Both the position numbers and the translations under genes were made by a program. A DNA stretch of 64,000 bases from the NCBI RefSeq assembly GCF_000269805.1, contig NZ_JH711481.1, positions 1,042,569 through 1,106,568 of the forward strand. Reading direction: 5' to 3'. Below, piece by piece: positions 44,638 through 53,917 of the stretch. Within the stretch, counting starts at the first letter, position 1, and each line of letters begins with the position of its first letter. Under the pieces are notes generated by a model that saw nothing but the letters and a program-made list of their open reading frames with translations, was not told the DNA's origin and did not search any database. The stretch is from Actinomyces massiliensis 4401292 (GTDB lineage: Bacteria; Actinomycetota; Actinomycetes; Actinomycetales; Actinomycetaceae).

Positions 44638-45615
44638 GTGGGCGAGGTCGTCGGCGGGCTGGCCGTCTTCGCCGTCGTGATCGCGGTCGGATGGCTGCTG
44701 GTGCGCACCGGCGCCGTCCCCCGTGACGCGGACGCCGTGCTCACCCGCGTCTGCTTCTTCGCCGCCACCCCGGCCCTGCTGGTCCTCACCCTGGCCGACG
44801 CCGACCTGGGAGCGGTGGCCAGCGCGGGCACGCTCGCCGCGCTCGCGGCCGAACTGCTGGCGATCCTGAGCGCTTGGGTCCTGCACCGCCTCGTCCTGCG
44901 TCGCACGACGGCGGAGGCGACCATCGGCGCTCTGGCCTCCGGCTATGTCAATGCCGCCAACCTCGGCATACCCGTCCTCGTCCTGGTTCTGGGCGACGCC
45001 GCCCCGATCGCGCCGGTTCTGCTCCTCCAGCTCCTGGTCATCACGCCTGCGACCTTCGCGATCCTCGACACCGTCACCCGTCGCGGCAACCCCTCGCGCC
45101 TGGCGACTCTTACCATTCCGCTGCGCAATCCCCTGCTGCTGGCCGTGGTCGCCGGGGTCGCGGTCAATATCAGCGGGGCGGACCTGGGCGGCATCGTCGG
45201 CGGGCACCTGCGTGAGACCCTTGACATCCTCGGGCGCATCGCCGTGCCGCTCATGATGCTCTCCCTGGGCATGAGCCTGGCGGCCTCGCGCATGCGGACG
45301 CCGCCGCCCGACGGCGCTGCCGCGGTGCCGCCCGAGCCGACTCACGACGCCGCCAGCCGGGTCGCCCTGCGCTGGGCGGTGGGCTGGAAGCTGCTGGTCG
45401 TACCCGGGTTGGCGGCGCTGGCGGGGCTCGGCCTGGACCTGCGTGGACCGGAACTTCTCGTGCCCATCACCACCGCTGCACTGCCGACCGCCCAGAACGT
45501 CTTCATGTACGCCTCGCGCTACGGCGCGGCCAAGCCACTGGCCCGTGATGCGGTGCTGATCACGACCGCCGGATTCGTCCCCATCGTCCTGATTGCCGCC
45601 GCGGCGCTGGGATGA
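44638..45615 (+). CDS. AEC-family transporter (auxin-efflux-carrier-like)
   Basis: A 325-residue membrane transporter with about ten helices. Features include the CFFAATPALLVLTLA segment, LASGYVNAANLGIPV between helices (conserved Asn-Gly/Pro break), LLLQLLVITPATFAILD and VPLMMLSLGMSLA. AEC members export malonate, malate or other organic acids in bacteria; the substrate here is unknown. GTG 44638 starts six bases after the EEP gene stop. It is the third gene of the msrB operon. Confidence 0.85.
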   Translation: MGEVVGGLAVFAVVIAVGWLLVRTGAVPRDADAVLTRVCFFAATPALLVLTLADADLGAVASAGTLAALAAELLAILSAWVLHRLVLRRTTAEATIGALASGYVNAANLGIPVLVLVLGDAAPIAPVLLLQLLVITPATFAILDTVTRRGNPSRLATLTIPLRNPLLLAVVAGVAVNISGADLGGIVGGHLRETLDILGRIAVPLMMLSLGMSLAASRMRTPPPDGAAAVPPEPTHDAASRVALRWAVGWKLLVVPGLAALAGLGLDLRGPELLVPITTAALPTAQNVFMYASRYGAAKPLARDAVLITTAGFVPIVLIAAAALG

Positions 45616-45684
45616 AGGCGGGGCCGGGCACTCGCCGGCTGCGGTTTCGCGCGCTGACGGCCGGACCCCGACAATGTCGGCGTG

Positions 45685-46635
45685 ATGAGCCATGAATCCA
45701 GCGCCTTGACCCGCAGCGATCCGGGAATTCTGGCCCGGGTGAGTGCGGGAGGCCGCTCCGCGGCGGGCCGGCTTCCGGCCCCGTTGATCTTCGTGGCCTC
45801 CTCCCTGTCCCAGTATCTCGGGGCGGGGCTGGCAGTCTCCCTGTTCTCGCTCATGCCCTCCATGACAGTGGCCTGGGGGCGCCTGGTGGTCGGGGCCGCC
45901 GTGCTGGTTGCCCTCAGACGTCCCTGGCGCCGTGCATGGACCAGGAGGACACTGCTCGTGGCCACCGCCTTCGGAGTGGCCACGGCCACGATGAACGTCA
46001 TCTTCTACGCGGCGATCTCGCTGCTGCCGCTCGGGACGACCGTCTCCCTGGAGTTCCTGGGGCCGGTCGTGGTCGCGCTGGTGACCGGCCGCGGATGGCG
46101 GCCGCGCGTGGCTGCGATCCTCGCCCTTCTCGGCGTCGCCTCCATCTCCGGGCTCGGGGTGAACCTGGGCGATCCTGACCAGAGGATCGGCGTCCTGCTC
46201 GCATTGGGCGCCGGTGTCGCCTGGGCCGCCTACATTCTCCTGGGCAGGCGCGTGGCCTCGGACGGAGCGGGCACCGATTCCCTTGCGGTGGGCATGGTCG
46301 CCGGTGCGCTCGTCTACGCGCCCCTCGCCGTGGGAACGGCGGACACCATCCTCGCCTCGCCGACTGCTGCTGTCACGGTGCTGGGAGTCGGCGTGCTGTC
46401 GACCGCGGTGCCCTACGGGCTCGAGCAGGTGGTGCTCAGACGACTCGGCACGGATGCCTTCGCACTCCTGTCCTCCCTCATGCCGGCCGCGTCATTGCTC
46501 GTGGGGGTGGTCGTGCTGCGTCAGCTGCCCAATGTATGGGAGATGACCGGACTGGTGCTCGTCTCCGTGGCCGTCGCCCTGACGGCGGGGACAAGCGGCC
46601 GGGTTCCGTTTCCGCCGAACCGTGCCCGCGGCTGA
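45685..46635 (+). CDS. EamA/RhtA-type exporter
   Basis: A 316-residue transporter of the drug/metabolite superfamily with ten helices in two EamA repeats: FVASSLSQYLGAGLAVSLFS opens the first and GVLLALGAGVAWAAYILLG the second. SLEFLGPVVVALVTGR and LSTAVPYGLEQVVLRRL match the RhtA (threonine/homoserine exporter) branch. ATG 45685 directly follows a GTG and fits a short leader. Element E4 begins 11 bp after the stop. Confidence 0.86.
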   Translation: MSHESSALTRSDPGILARVSAGGRSAAGRLPAPLIFVASSLSQYLGAGLAVSLFSLMPSMTVAWGRLVVGAAVLVALRRPWRRAWTRRTLLVATAFGVATATMNVIFYAAISLLPLGTTVSLEFLGPVVVALVTGRGWRPRVAAILALLGVASISGLGVNLGDPDQRIGVLLALGAGVAWAAYILLGRRVASDGAGTDSLAVGMVAGALVYAPLAVGTADTILASPTAAVTVLGVGVLSTAVPYGLEQVVLRRLGTDAFALLSSLMPAASLLVGVVVLRQLPNVWEMTGLVLVSVAVALTAGTSGRVPFPPNRARG

Positions 46636-46646
46636 CCCGTGCCATG

Positions 46647-46720
46647 CGTCGAGATCGACATTCTCGAACGAGATCGACGGTGCCACCGCCAACCTCGTTC
46701 GAAAAAGTCGATCTCGATGA
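46647..46720. repeat. 74-bp nested palindrome E4
   Basis: Arms TCGAGATCGACATT (46649-46662) and AAAGTCGATCTCGA (46704-46717) are inverse repeats. The inside has ACGAGATCGACGGTGCCACCG, as in the other copies. It lies between the convergent EamA and GntR genes. Confidence 0.87.
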
Positions 46721-46789
46721 GGTGGGGTGCGGTAGGTGTGAGGCGGTGCGCGACGGGGGAGGGCGAGGCCGGCCCCGCCCCCAGGGAGA

Positions 46790-47503
46790 TCAGGTGTCGA
46801 GGAAGCCCCGCAGCCCGCGGTCCAGCAGCACCTGGCGCACCTCCGCGACCAACTCGCGCATGGAGGTCTCCGCAGTTGCGGCGTCCCCGGTCGCGATCGC
46901 GCGGGCGACGCGCACGTGGAGCTCCAGCGCCTCCGCCACGGGGACCTGAACCTGCCCGGTGAGCCGGGCGCGCCCGGAGAGCACTTCGGCGATGACTCCG
47001 GTGAGCGCCTCGAACGTGTCGTTGTGACTGGCTTTGAGCACGAGGCTGTGGAAGGCGATGTCCTCCTTGAGGTAGGAGGCCACCATTCCAGTGGTGCCCT
47101 TGGACCGGATCGAGGTCGCCAGCGTCAGCAGTGCGGAGCGCTGGCGCTCCGTGGCGCGGCGAGCCGCTGCCGCGGCGGCGACCGGTTCGATGGCGGTGCG
47201 CAGCTCGGTCAGGGCGCCGAGCTTGGGGCCCTGCGGGTCGACGTCGAGCTGCCAGCGCACGACCTGGGGGGCCAGCGCCGACCAGCTCTCACGGGGCCGC
47301 ACCACGATGCCCACACGACGGCGCGGCTCGACCATGCCGAGGGATTCCAGGGCGCGCACGCAGTCGCGGGCGAGGGTGCGCGAGATGCCGTAGCGGGACT
47401 GAACGCCCTCCAAGGTCAATGATTCATCCGGCGCGATCTCGCCGGCGACGATGGCCCGCCCGATCGCATTGAGAACATCGTGGCGTCGGTCGCTGGAGGA
47501 CAT
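46790..47503 (-). CDS. GntR/FadR-family regulator of gluconate genes
   Basis: A 237-residue regulator. The winged helix reads LTLEGVQSRYGISRTLARDCVRAL then EPRRRVGIVVRPRE; the FCD domain includes DIAFHSLVLKASHNDTFEAL and ELHVRVARAIATGD with its metal-binding His residues. It diverges from gntK, sharing a 72-bp spacer, and is the probable gluconate-responsive repressor. ATG 47503 is chosen over the TTG two codons upstream. No obvious terminator follows other than E4. Confidence 0.86.
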   Translation of the reverse strand: MSSSDRRHDVLNAIGRAIVAGEIAPDESLTLEGVQSRYGISRTLARDCVRALESLGMVEPRRRVGIVVRPRESWSALAPQVVRWQLDVDPQGPKLGALTELRTAIEPVAAAAAARRATERQRSALLTLATSIRSKGTTGMVASYLKEDIAFHSLVLKASHNDTFEALTGVIAEVLSGRARLTGQVQVPVAEALELHVRVARAIATGDAATAETSMRELVAEVRQVLLDRGLRGFLDT

Positions 47504-47575
47504 GTTCAAAACATACTACAAATCGGTTAAAATGATCGCACTCGTGACCGACAATGATGTCATCAAGGAGAGCGC

Positions 47576-48100
47576 ATGAACCGCCCTGTTGAGCACCTCG
47601 TCCTCATGGGCGTGGCCGGCTGCGGCAAGACCACCGCCGCCGACAACCTTCACCGGGCCCTCGGCTGGCCCGTCGCCGAGGCCGACGAGTTCCACCCCGC
47701 CGCCAACATCGCCAAGATGAGCCGGGGCGTCCCCCTGACCGACGAGGACCGGTGGCCGTGGTTGGAATCCATGCGCGATTGGATGAGCGCGCGCGCCGCC
47801 GAGGGCGTCAAGACGATCGTCACCTGCTCCGCGCTCAAGCGCTCCTACCGGGATCTCCTGTCCCGCGCTGATGGTCGAGTCTTCTTCATCCACCTGATCG
47901 CGCAGCCCGACGAACTGCGTGAGCGCATGTCCCAGCGCGAGGGCCACTTCATGCCCTCCGCGCTCCTGCCCTCCCAGTTCGCCGACCTCGAGCCCCTGGC
48001 CGACGGCGAGGACGGCGTCACCGTCGCCTCGCGAGCCACCCCCGAGGAGACCTTCGACGCCATCCTCGCCGCGCTCGAGCACGCCTCGACCGCAGCCTGA
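47576..48100 (+). CDS. gntK: Gluconokinase
   Basis: A 174-residue kinase of the shikimate-kinase-like GntK family, forming 6-phosphogluconate from gluconate and ATP. The P-loop VLMGVAGCGKTTAADNLHRAL, then EADEFHPAANIAKMSRGVPL, DEDRWPWL, CSALKRSYRDLL and GHFMPSALLPSQFADLEPL are all family motifs. ATG follows AAGGAG. A small palindrome TGATG-T-CATCA (47555-47565) lies just upstream in the spacer shared with the divergent regulator. GntP follows. Confidence 0.94.
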   Translation: MNRPVEHLVLMGVAGCGKTTAADNLHRALGWPVAEADEFHPAANIAKMSRGVPLTDEDRWPWLESMRDWMSARAAEGVKTIVTCSALKRSYRDLLSRADGRVFFIHLIAQPDELRERMSQREGHFMPSALLPSQFADLEPLADGEDGVTVASRATPEETFDAILAALEHASTAA

Positions 48101-48242
48101 GTCGCTGAACCCTTCCATAGCCCGCCCGTAGTCCTGCTGCAGTCCCGCTGCCCTACTTCGACCCGCCCCCTGACCCCGCTGAATCTCTGAACCTCGAACC
48201 CGCTGAACCCGCCCGCCACCCGAAAACCTGGAGACGACAACG

Positions 48243-49649
48243 ATGTCCGCCCTCATGCTCGCTCTTCCCGCCGCCGACCCGGCGCCGGTGACCCATGCCG
48301 ACAGCCCCACCCGACTGATCATCGCGGCTATCCTCGGCATCGCCGCCATCATCGCGCTCATCGTATGGCGCAAGATGCATCCGTTCCTCGCCCTCACACT
48401 CGGCTCGGCGGTGCTCGCCGTCGCCGCCGGCATTCCGCTGGCCGACACCTTCACGGCCTTCACTACCGGCCTGGGAGCGACGATCGGCAGCGTGGGCACG
48501 CTCATCGCCTTCGGGGCGATCATCGGCAGGCTGCTCATCGACTCCGGCGGGGCCGACCAGATCGTCGATACCATCCTGGCGCGCATGCCCGGCTCCCGTT
48601 TGCCCTGGGCCATGGCGCTCATCGCCTTCGTCGTGGGGATCCCCCTGTTCTTCGAGGTCGGCATCGTCCTGCTCATCCCCGTGGTCATGATCGTCGCGCG
48701 CCGCGCCCACCAGCCCCTCATCCTCGTCGGCGTGCCGGCGCTCGCCGGCCTGTCCGCCCTCCACGGGCTCGTGCCCCCGCACCCCGGTCCGCTCATCGCC
48801 ATCGAGGCCGTGAACGCGAACCTCGGGATGACGCTCGGCCTGGGCCTGCTGGTGGCCGTGCCCACCGTCGTCATCTCCGGTCCGATCGCCGCTCGCATCA
48901 TGGCCAGGTGGGTGCCGATCGAGGCGCCCGACCCCCTCGGCGGCTCGGACGAGGCCCATGAGGGGCCGCGCCCCTCCTTCACCGCCTCGATCGCCGTCGT
49001 CCTGCTGCCCGTGGTGCTCATGCTGCTGCGCACCCTTGTCGAAACCCTTGTGCCCGAGGGGGCGACCGGTCTCGCCGTGCAGGCGGCGCTGTTCATCGGC
49101 CAACCGCTGGTCGCGCTGCTGATCACGGTCCTGGCCGCGATGTATCTGTTCGGCACGCGCCTGGGGCTGCGCGCCGACGACGTATCCGGTCGGGTGGGCG
49201 CCTCCCTCGGGCCGATCGCCGGGATTCTGCTCATCGTGGGTGCCGGGGGCGGCTTCAAGCAGACCCTGGTCGACTCCGGCATCGCCGATATCATCGCCGC
49301 CTGGATCCAGCAGGCGGCGGTCCCGGCGCTTCTGGCCGGCTGGCTCGTCGCCGTCGCGGTGCGGCTGGCCACCGGCTCGGCGACTGTCGCCACCATCACC
49401 GCTGCGGGGATCATGGGGCAGGTGGCCGAGGGCATGCCCCCGATCGAGGTGGCCCTCCTCGTGCTGGCCATCGGCGCGGGCTCGGTGTTCCTCTCCCACG
49501 TCAACGACGCCGGTTTCTGGCTGGTCAAGGAGTACTTCGGGATGACGGTGGGGCAGACCTTCAAGACCTGGTCGCTCATGGAGACGCTGCTGTCGGTGAC
49601 GGCCATGGCGGTCATCGGCGTCATCGCCCTCGTCCTCGGGGTCCTCTAG
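48243..49649 (+). CDS. gntP: GntP-family gluconate permease
   Basis: A 468-residue H+-symporter with about twelve membrane segments. Family motifs include AFGAIIGRLLIDSGGADQIV, PLFFEVGIVLLIPV, HGLVPPHPGPLIAIEAV and VNDAGFWLVKEYFGMT near the end. It imports gluconate or a related sugar acid for GntK. The 142-bp gap after gntK contains a Pro/Leu-like repetitive CTGAAC-CCGCTGAA pattern but no gene. GAGACGACAACG precedes the ATG. Element E5 follows 12 bp after the stop. Confidence 0.93.
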   Translation: MSALMLALPAADPAPVTHADSPTRLIIAAILGIAAIIALIVWRKMHPFLALTLGSAVLAVAAGIPLADTFTAFTTGLGATIGSVGTLIAFGAIIGRLLIDSGGADQIVDTILARMPGSRLPWAMALIAFVVGIPLFFEVGIVLLIPVVMIVARRAHQPLILVGVPALAGLSALHGLVPPHPGPLIAIEAVNANLGMTLGLGLLVAVPTVVISGPIAARIMARWVPIEAPDPLGGSDEAHEGPRPSFTASIAVVLLPVVLMLLRTLVETLVPEGATGLAVQAALFIGQPLVALLITVLAAMYLFGTRLGLRADDVSGRVGASLGPIAGILLIVGAGGGFKQTLVDSGIADIIAAWIQQAAVPALLAGWLVAVAVRLATGSATVATITAAGIMGQVAEGMPPIEVALLVLAIGAGSVFLSHVNDAGFWLVKEYFGMTVGQTFKTWSLMETLLSVTAMAVIGVIALVLGVL

Positions 49650-49661
49650 CTCCTCACCCTG

Positions 49662-49732
49662 CCGAGATCGACATTTTGGGATGAGACCGACGGCGCCACC
49701 GTCTACCTCGTGCGGGAAAGTCGACCTCGACG
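49662..49732. repeat. 71-bp nested palindrome E5
   Basis: Arms CCGAGATCGACATTTT (49662-49677) and AAAGTCGACCTCGACG (49717-49732) with centre GACCGACGGCGCCACCGTC. It follows the gntP stop by 12 bp. Confidence 0.85.
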
Positions 49733-49950
49733 CCGCACGGCTTGGTAGGTGACGCCGGCTCGGGAAAGGCGTGGAGTGCTGGGGCAGTGCAGGTCGCAAC
49801 GAGGCCGGTCGGATCCCGCACCTCAGATGGCGGATCGCCCTCCAGGTGCCGGTCGGAGTTGGTGAGGCTGGGGACAGAGCCGTGACCGGCCTGTAACAAA
49901 TAGGGTCCACAATGACTGCATTTTGCGATAAATAGGACTTGTATTAGTGC

Positions 49951-49958
49951 GGGGGGGG
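49951..49958 (+). repeat. G8 homopolymer in promoter region
   Basis: Eight G in an otherwise A+T-rich stretch (TTAGTGC then TAATGTAAAAAC), 45 bp upstream of the DUF4352 gene. If it lies between promoter hexamers, slippage would change their spacing. Confidence 0.6.
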
Positions 49959-50003
49959 TAATGTAAAAACATCTCTCCCTTCTATGTGGCAAAGGAGCTT
50001 GCC

Positions 50004-50694
50004 GTGTCCCAGCCTGTGCATCCTTATGGGGGGGCAGCCGCCGCAGATGATGTACGCTCCACCTCCTCGACCGAAGAAGCCCCTGTGGAAAAGATGGTGG
50101 TTCATTGCTCTTGCGATTTTCCTGGCCCTTGTCGTCGTTGGTTCGGCGACGGGCGGTGGGAATAAGAAGGCCGCCGCTGGGGCCTCCACGGCGCCGGGTA
50201 GTGGCGGAGACGCTGCGACTCAGGAGGAGCAGGCCGCGTCTGCGTCCACGATCGATTCTGGTGGCTCGGGGGACTCGGGTGATCCGACATCGACCACCAC
50301 GTACAACGGAATTCAAAAAGGCGATGTCGCCGTTAATGCCGGCGAGTCCATCACCGCGAAGGGGGTCACTATCACCTCCTCCGCGCTGGCGTCGGGAAAT
50401 GATGTGCTCGGTCCTACTGCCTGTACTGGCGTCACCATTCAGAATAATTCTGGAAAAGAACTCGACTTCAATATCATGGAGTTCGAGCTCCTATCACCAT
50501 CCGGAGCTATCGTTAATGTCGGGCTCACCGGGTCGGACAATATGCTTCAGCCGGGAAAACTCATTGACGGCGGTAGTACGAGCGGTGATGTCTGCTTCGA
50601 CGCCGATCTCGCCGCCGGCGGTCAGTTCGTGGTCCTATACAAGCCGCTGAGCTTCTACTCCAGTCATCGTGAGGCATGGGTCAACAACCTCTGA
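50004..50694 (+). CDS. DUF4352-type membrane-anchored protein, N-terminus out of frame
   Basis: The best start is GTG 50004, seven bases after AAAGGAG, encoding VSQPVHPYGG. That frame then leaves the main frame at a run of seven G (50028-50034); six G would give VSQPVHPYGGQPPQMMYAPP, the usual opening of this family. As it stands, the body can only be reached from ATG 50026 (222 residues). The body has one membrane helix (WWFIALAIFLALVVVGSA), a Ser/Thr/Gly linker and a C-terminal beta-rich DUF4352-like domain with two Cys. G+C is lower than in neighbours. Function unknown. Confidence 0.65.
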
Positions 50695-50862
50695 TGGTCA
50701 GACAGTCCGCCCGCAGAGGTCTCAGGATGCACGAGATCGGCTCGAACTGAGGCTTGAGACGGGCCTGAAGGCATCACTTCGGGGCGAGCTGCACATTCGC
50801 CTGTGGCCCGCGCCGAACAGAACCGTGGAATCGCGCGAAATCGCCGCACTGCCCGCAGCGGA

Positions 50863-50913
50863 TGACGCGCTCCCATGTGCGCAGACCCCCTCTGTGCCCA
50901 TGGGAGCGCGTCA
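50863..50913. terminator. Large imperfect palindrome, probable terminator
   Basis: TGACGCGCTCCCATG (50863-50877) pairs perfectly with CATGGGAGCGCGTCA (50899-50913), and the inner GCAGA/TCTGTGC extends the stem. It lies 170 bp after the DUF4352 gene. Confidence 0.6.
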
Positions 50914-51036
50914 GCTCATTGTGACGGACGTTGAAGATCGGCGGAATATCAATGAATAACGGCAACCGCTCCGCAAAAGGCCCTTTCTCCCATGTGCGGA
51001 TCCGACCGGCTTGGTGATCGCAGGCCCGGTGACGCA

Positions 51037-51125
51037 GAAGATCTTTGAGGGCCCGGAGGCCGTGTTCACGATTAGCGGCCTGAGCAGCACATTCGAGGAA
51101 GATCTTTGAGCGTGCGGAGGCCGTG
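51037..51125 (+). repeat. Direct repeat offset by 61 bp
   Basis: GAAGATCTTTGAG plus CGGAGGCCGTG occurs at 51037-51064 and 51098-51125, with a few mismatches between. It could be a duplicated binding site upstream of the helicase gene; no function is evident. Confidence 0.6.
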
Positions 51126-51379
51126 GCCGGTTGCGGGGCGTTGCCGGCGGGCGCGAGCGGGATGTGAGGCTCGTATCGTGGCGTTGCCCGGTGGGGCGTG
51201 GAAGGATGGGGGCCTGGCCCGGCGATCCGCCGCGGCCCGGCTGGTGCCTCGGCTCCGGCGCGCACGTCCGATGACGTCATCGCGCCGTCGAGCCCTGAAC
51301 GCCGGCACCTCAACGCACCGACGCGCGCTCCGGCCGATTCGCGTCCGACGTGCGCCCGGTCTCGAACGACAGGACTTCT

Positions 51380-53023
51380 GTGCCCACTGTGCCCACCACG
51401 CGCACTGCCTCACGCTCTGCTCACTCCACTCACTCTGCTCACTCCGGCTCCACCTCCCGTTCCAAGGCGGGTGGGGCCGGTCGCGGCCGTGCCGCCTCTC
51501 ACCGGAGGACGACTCCGACTCGCGCGTCGGATCGCCGCGCCGGCGGGCGCGGACACACCGATGCTGGCCATAGCGCTTCTACCGCTTCTCGCGCCCCTGA
51601 AGCCCCCGCCGCCCCTGACGCGCCTGCCGACCCGACCGCCGCTCCCGCCCCGACTGTGCCGGCTGCCGCTCCCGAGGCCTTCGCCTCCCTCGGCGTCGAC
51701 GCCGATCTCGTGGCCGACCTCGGCGCCCGCGGCTTCACCGAACCATTCCCCATTCAGACCGCCACGCTGCCCGACACCCTCGCCGGACGCGATGTGCTCG
51801 GGCGCGGTCGCACCGGTTCCGGTAAGACCCTCGCCTTCGCCCTGCCGCTCGTCCAGCGCCTCGCTGAAGAAGACATGGCCCGCCCCGGCCATCCCATCGG
51901 CCTGGTCCTGGCGCCCACCCGCGAACTCGCCCTCCAGATCACCGAGACCATCAAGCCCCTGGCCGACGCCCTCGAGCTGAGCGCGACCACGATCTTCGGC
52001 GGTGTCTCCCAGAAACCGCAGGAGAAGGCGCTCGCCAAGGGCGTCGATATCGTCGTCGCCTGCCCGGGGCGCCTCCTCGACCTCATGGGGCAGGGCGTCG
52101 TGAGTCTCGACGACGTGTCCATCACGGTCCTGGACGAGGCCGATCACATGGCGGATCTCGGCTTCCTGCCCGGAGTGCGCCGAATCATGCGCGCCACCCC
52201 GAAGCGCGGCCAGCGCCTGCTGTTCTCCGCCACCCTGGACAACGGCGTCGACAGGCTCGTCAAGGAGTTCCTCCACGACCCGCTCCACCACGCCATTGAT
52301 CCCTCGACCTCGCCGGTGGCCGCCATGGAGCACCGTGTGTGGATGGTGGCGGACAAGGCCGCCAAGGACGACGTCGTGCGCCGGCTCGCCTCCGGCACGG
52401 GGCAGCGGATTCTGTTCACCCGCACCAAGCACCTGGCTCGGCGCCTGGCGCGCAGGCTCACCCGGGACGGCATCCCCGCCGTCGAGCTTCAGGGCAATAT
52501 GAGCCAGAACGCCCGCGAACGCGCCATGCGCGCCTTCTCCTCCGGGCAGGCGCATGTCATGGTCGCCACCGACATCGCCGCCCGAGGTATTGACATCTCC
52601 GGAGTGGAGCTCGTGGTCCACGTCGACCCGCCCGCCGAGCACAAGGCCTACCTGCACCGTTCGGGCCGCACCGCCCGCGCCGGGGCTGCCGGGGCCGTCG
52701 TCACCCTCGTCCTGCCCGAGCAGAGGGACGATGTCCGGGCGCTGCTGGGGAAGGCCCGGATTCGTGCGGATATCGAGCGCATCCGGCCCACCGACGAGGC
52801 CGTGACCGCGCTGGTCGGCCAGGTTGCGCCCCCGGTCGCCGCGGAGGACATGCCCGAGGGCGTGGCTGTCAAGGGCGGTAGCCCGGTCGGGCGCGATGCG
52901 GGGGAGCGCGCCGGCAAGTCGGCCGCGGGGCGGGGTGCGGCCCGGGCCGGGCGTGGCCCGTCCCGCGCTGGGAGCCCTCGTGGCGGCGGGCGCGGGCGCT
53001 CCGCCCGGGGGCGGGCCGCGTAG
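51380..53023 (+). CDS. DEAD-box RNA helicase
   Basis: A 547-residue helicase. Motifs in order: PFPIQTATLPDTLAGRDVLG (Q/GG), GRTGSGKTLAFALP (I), APTRELALQI (Ia), VVACPGRLLDLM (Ib), VLDEADHMADLGF (II), FSATL (III), then ILFTRTKHLAR (IV), ATDIAARGIDISGV (V) and HRSGRTARAG (VI). The first 110 residues are a Ser/Thr/His/Arg/Ala-rich leader and the last 70 are Arg/Gly/Ala-rich, probably RNA-binding. It unwinds structured RNA in ribosome assembly or cold adaptation by analogy. GTG 51380 is chosen for the ACAGGA site six bases upstream. Confidence 0.93.
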   Translation: MPTVPTTRTASRSAHSTHSAHSGSTSRSKAGGAGRGRAASHRRTTPTRASDRRAGGRGHTDAGHSASTASRAPEAPAAPDAPADPTAAPAPTVPAAAPEAFASLGVDADLVADLGARGFTEPFPIQTATLPDTLAGRDVLGRGRTGSGKTLAFALPLVQRLAEEDMARPGHPIGLVLAPTRELALQITETIKPLADALELSATTIFGGVSQKPQEKALAKGVDIVVACPGRLLDLMGQGVVSLDDVSITVLDEADHMADLGFLPGVRRIMRATPKRGQRLLFSATLDNGVDRLVKEFLHDPLHHAIDPSTSPVAAMEHRVWMVADKAAKDDVVRRLASGTGQRILFTRTKHLARRLARRLTRDGIPAVELQGNMSQNARERAMRAFSSGQAHVMVATDIAARGIDISGVELVVHVDPPAEHKAYLHRSGRTARAGAAGAVVTLVLPEQRDDVRALLGKARIRADIERIRPTDEAVTALVGQVAPPVAAEDMPEGVAVKGGSPVGRDAGERAGKSAAGRGAARAGRGPSRAGSPRGGGRGRSARGRAA

Positions 53024-53146
53024 AGCGGCTTGGTCGGGGCGGTCGCGGTTGACGGCTCGGGATCGCCGGGCCGGCACCGGACTGCCCCGGGCCGGGCGGC
53101 GTAGGGGCGGGCCCGCCGTGTCCCGAGATGGGGGCGGGCGCCTCGA

Positions 53147-53782
53147 TCAGCGGGAGCGCTTGATGTCCTCGACCTGCCGCATCGCCGCGTCGGCGGTCTG
53201 CTTGAGGAAGTCCTGACGCCGCTGCGGGGTGTCGTTCTCGCCCTCCATCGAGCCCAGGACGAGGCGCTGGGTGACCCGCACGCCGCAGTAGCCCAGGACG
53301 GCGCGCCCCACGCGGAACACCGACCCCCACGGCGTCAGGCGGGTCCACAGGCCCGGGGCGTGGGAGGTCGTGATGATGGTGCCCGTGCGGCCGTCGAGCA
53401 ATCGTTCGGGCATCAGCTTGCCGGCCCGGTATCTGTAGGCGATGCCGGGGGTCAGGACCCGGTCGAACCATCCCTTGAGGAGGGATGGCTCGGCCGACCA
53501 CCACGTGGGGAAGGCGAGGGCCATGTGGTCGCAGGTGACGAGTGCGTTCTGCGAGCTGGCGATGAAGGGGCTCTCCGGCATGCGGTCCCGGTAGCCCATG
53601 CGCAGCACCGGGTCGAAGTCGGTGGCTGCCAGGTCCACGAAGGTGATGGCGGCGCCGGCCTGCTGCGCGGCGTTGGCGTAGGCGTGGGCCAGTGCGTGGG
53701 AGTAGCTCTGCGGGTCGGGGTGCCCGGCGACGACGAGGAAGCGGGGCTGTCGAGCGGTTGATCGCGGCGTCGTAGTACTCAC
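53147..53782 (-). CDS. NAD(P)H-dependent quinone oxidoreductase (flavodoxin-like)
   Basis: A 211-residue flavoprotein of the NAD(P)H dehydrogenase (quinone)/Kef-associated family. Visible are RFLVVAGHPDPQSYSHALAH (flavin phosphate binding), DHMALAFPTWWSAEPSLLKG with the aromatic FMN loop, DRVLTPGIAYRY and TTSHAPG. It probably performs two-electron reduction of quinones. GTG 53782 starts the recognisable sequence; no strong ribosome site is visible. It converges with the helicase and diverges from the CPBP gene. Confidence 0.87.
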   Translation of the reverse strand: MSTTTPRSTARQPRFLVVAGHPDPQSYSHALAHAYANAAQQAGAAITFVDLAATDFDPVLRMGYRDRMPESPFIASSQNALVTCDHMALAFPTWWSAEPSLLKGWFDRVLTPGIAYRYRAGKLMPERLLDGRTGTIITTSHAPGLWTRLTPWGSVFRVGRAVLGYCGVRVTQRLVLGSMEGENDTPQRRQDFLKQTADAAMRQVEDIKRSR

Positions 53783-53917
53783 GCTTAACCAGCGTAGGGA
53801 AGAGTGCTGAGTGCCGGCATCCGGACACCCTTGAGCTTGCCGTGAGCTTTCCCGGATTCGTCTTGAAATGTGAAGCTTCCTCGACATCGAGGTTAAGGAA
53901 GCTATACATTTTCGCGC

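Larger units (their letters stand above)
50695..51379. other. Gene-free region with hairpin and short repeats
   Basis: No convincing gene. It contains a 51-bp palindrome (50863), two copies of CTCCCATGTGCG (50870 and 50987), a 28-bp imperfect repeat offset by 61 bp (51037 and 51098) and the helicase promoter region. Confidence 0.5.

Noticed and set aside
50774-51313. Minus-strand frame of 179 codons downstream of the DUF4352 gene
   Set aside because: It runs through a hairpin and a duplicated non-coding segment, has no recognisable domain and no ribosome site.
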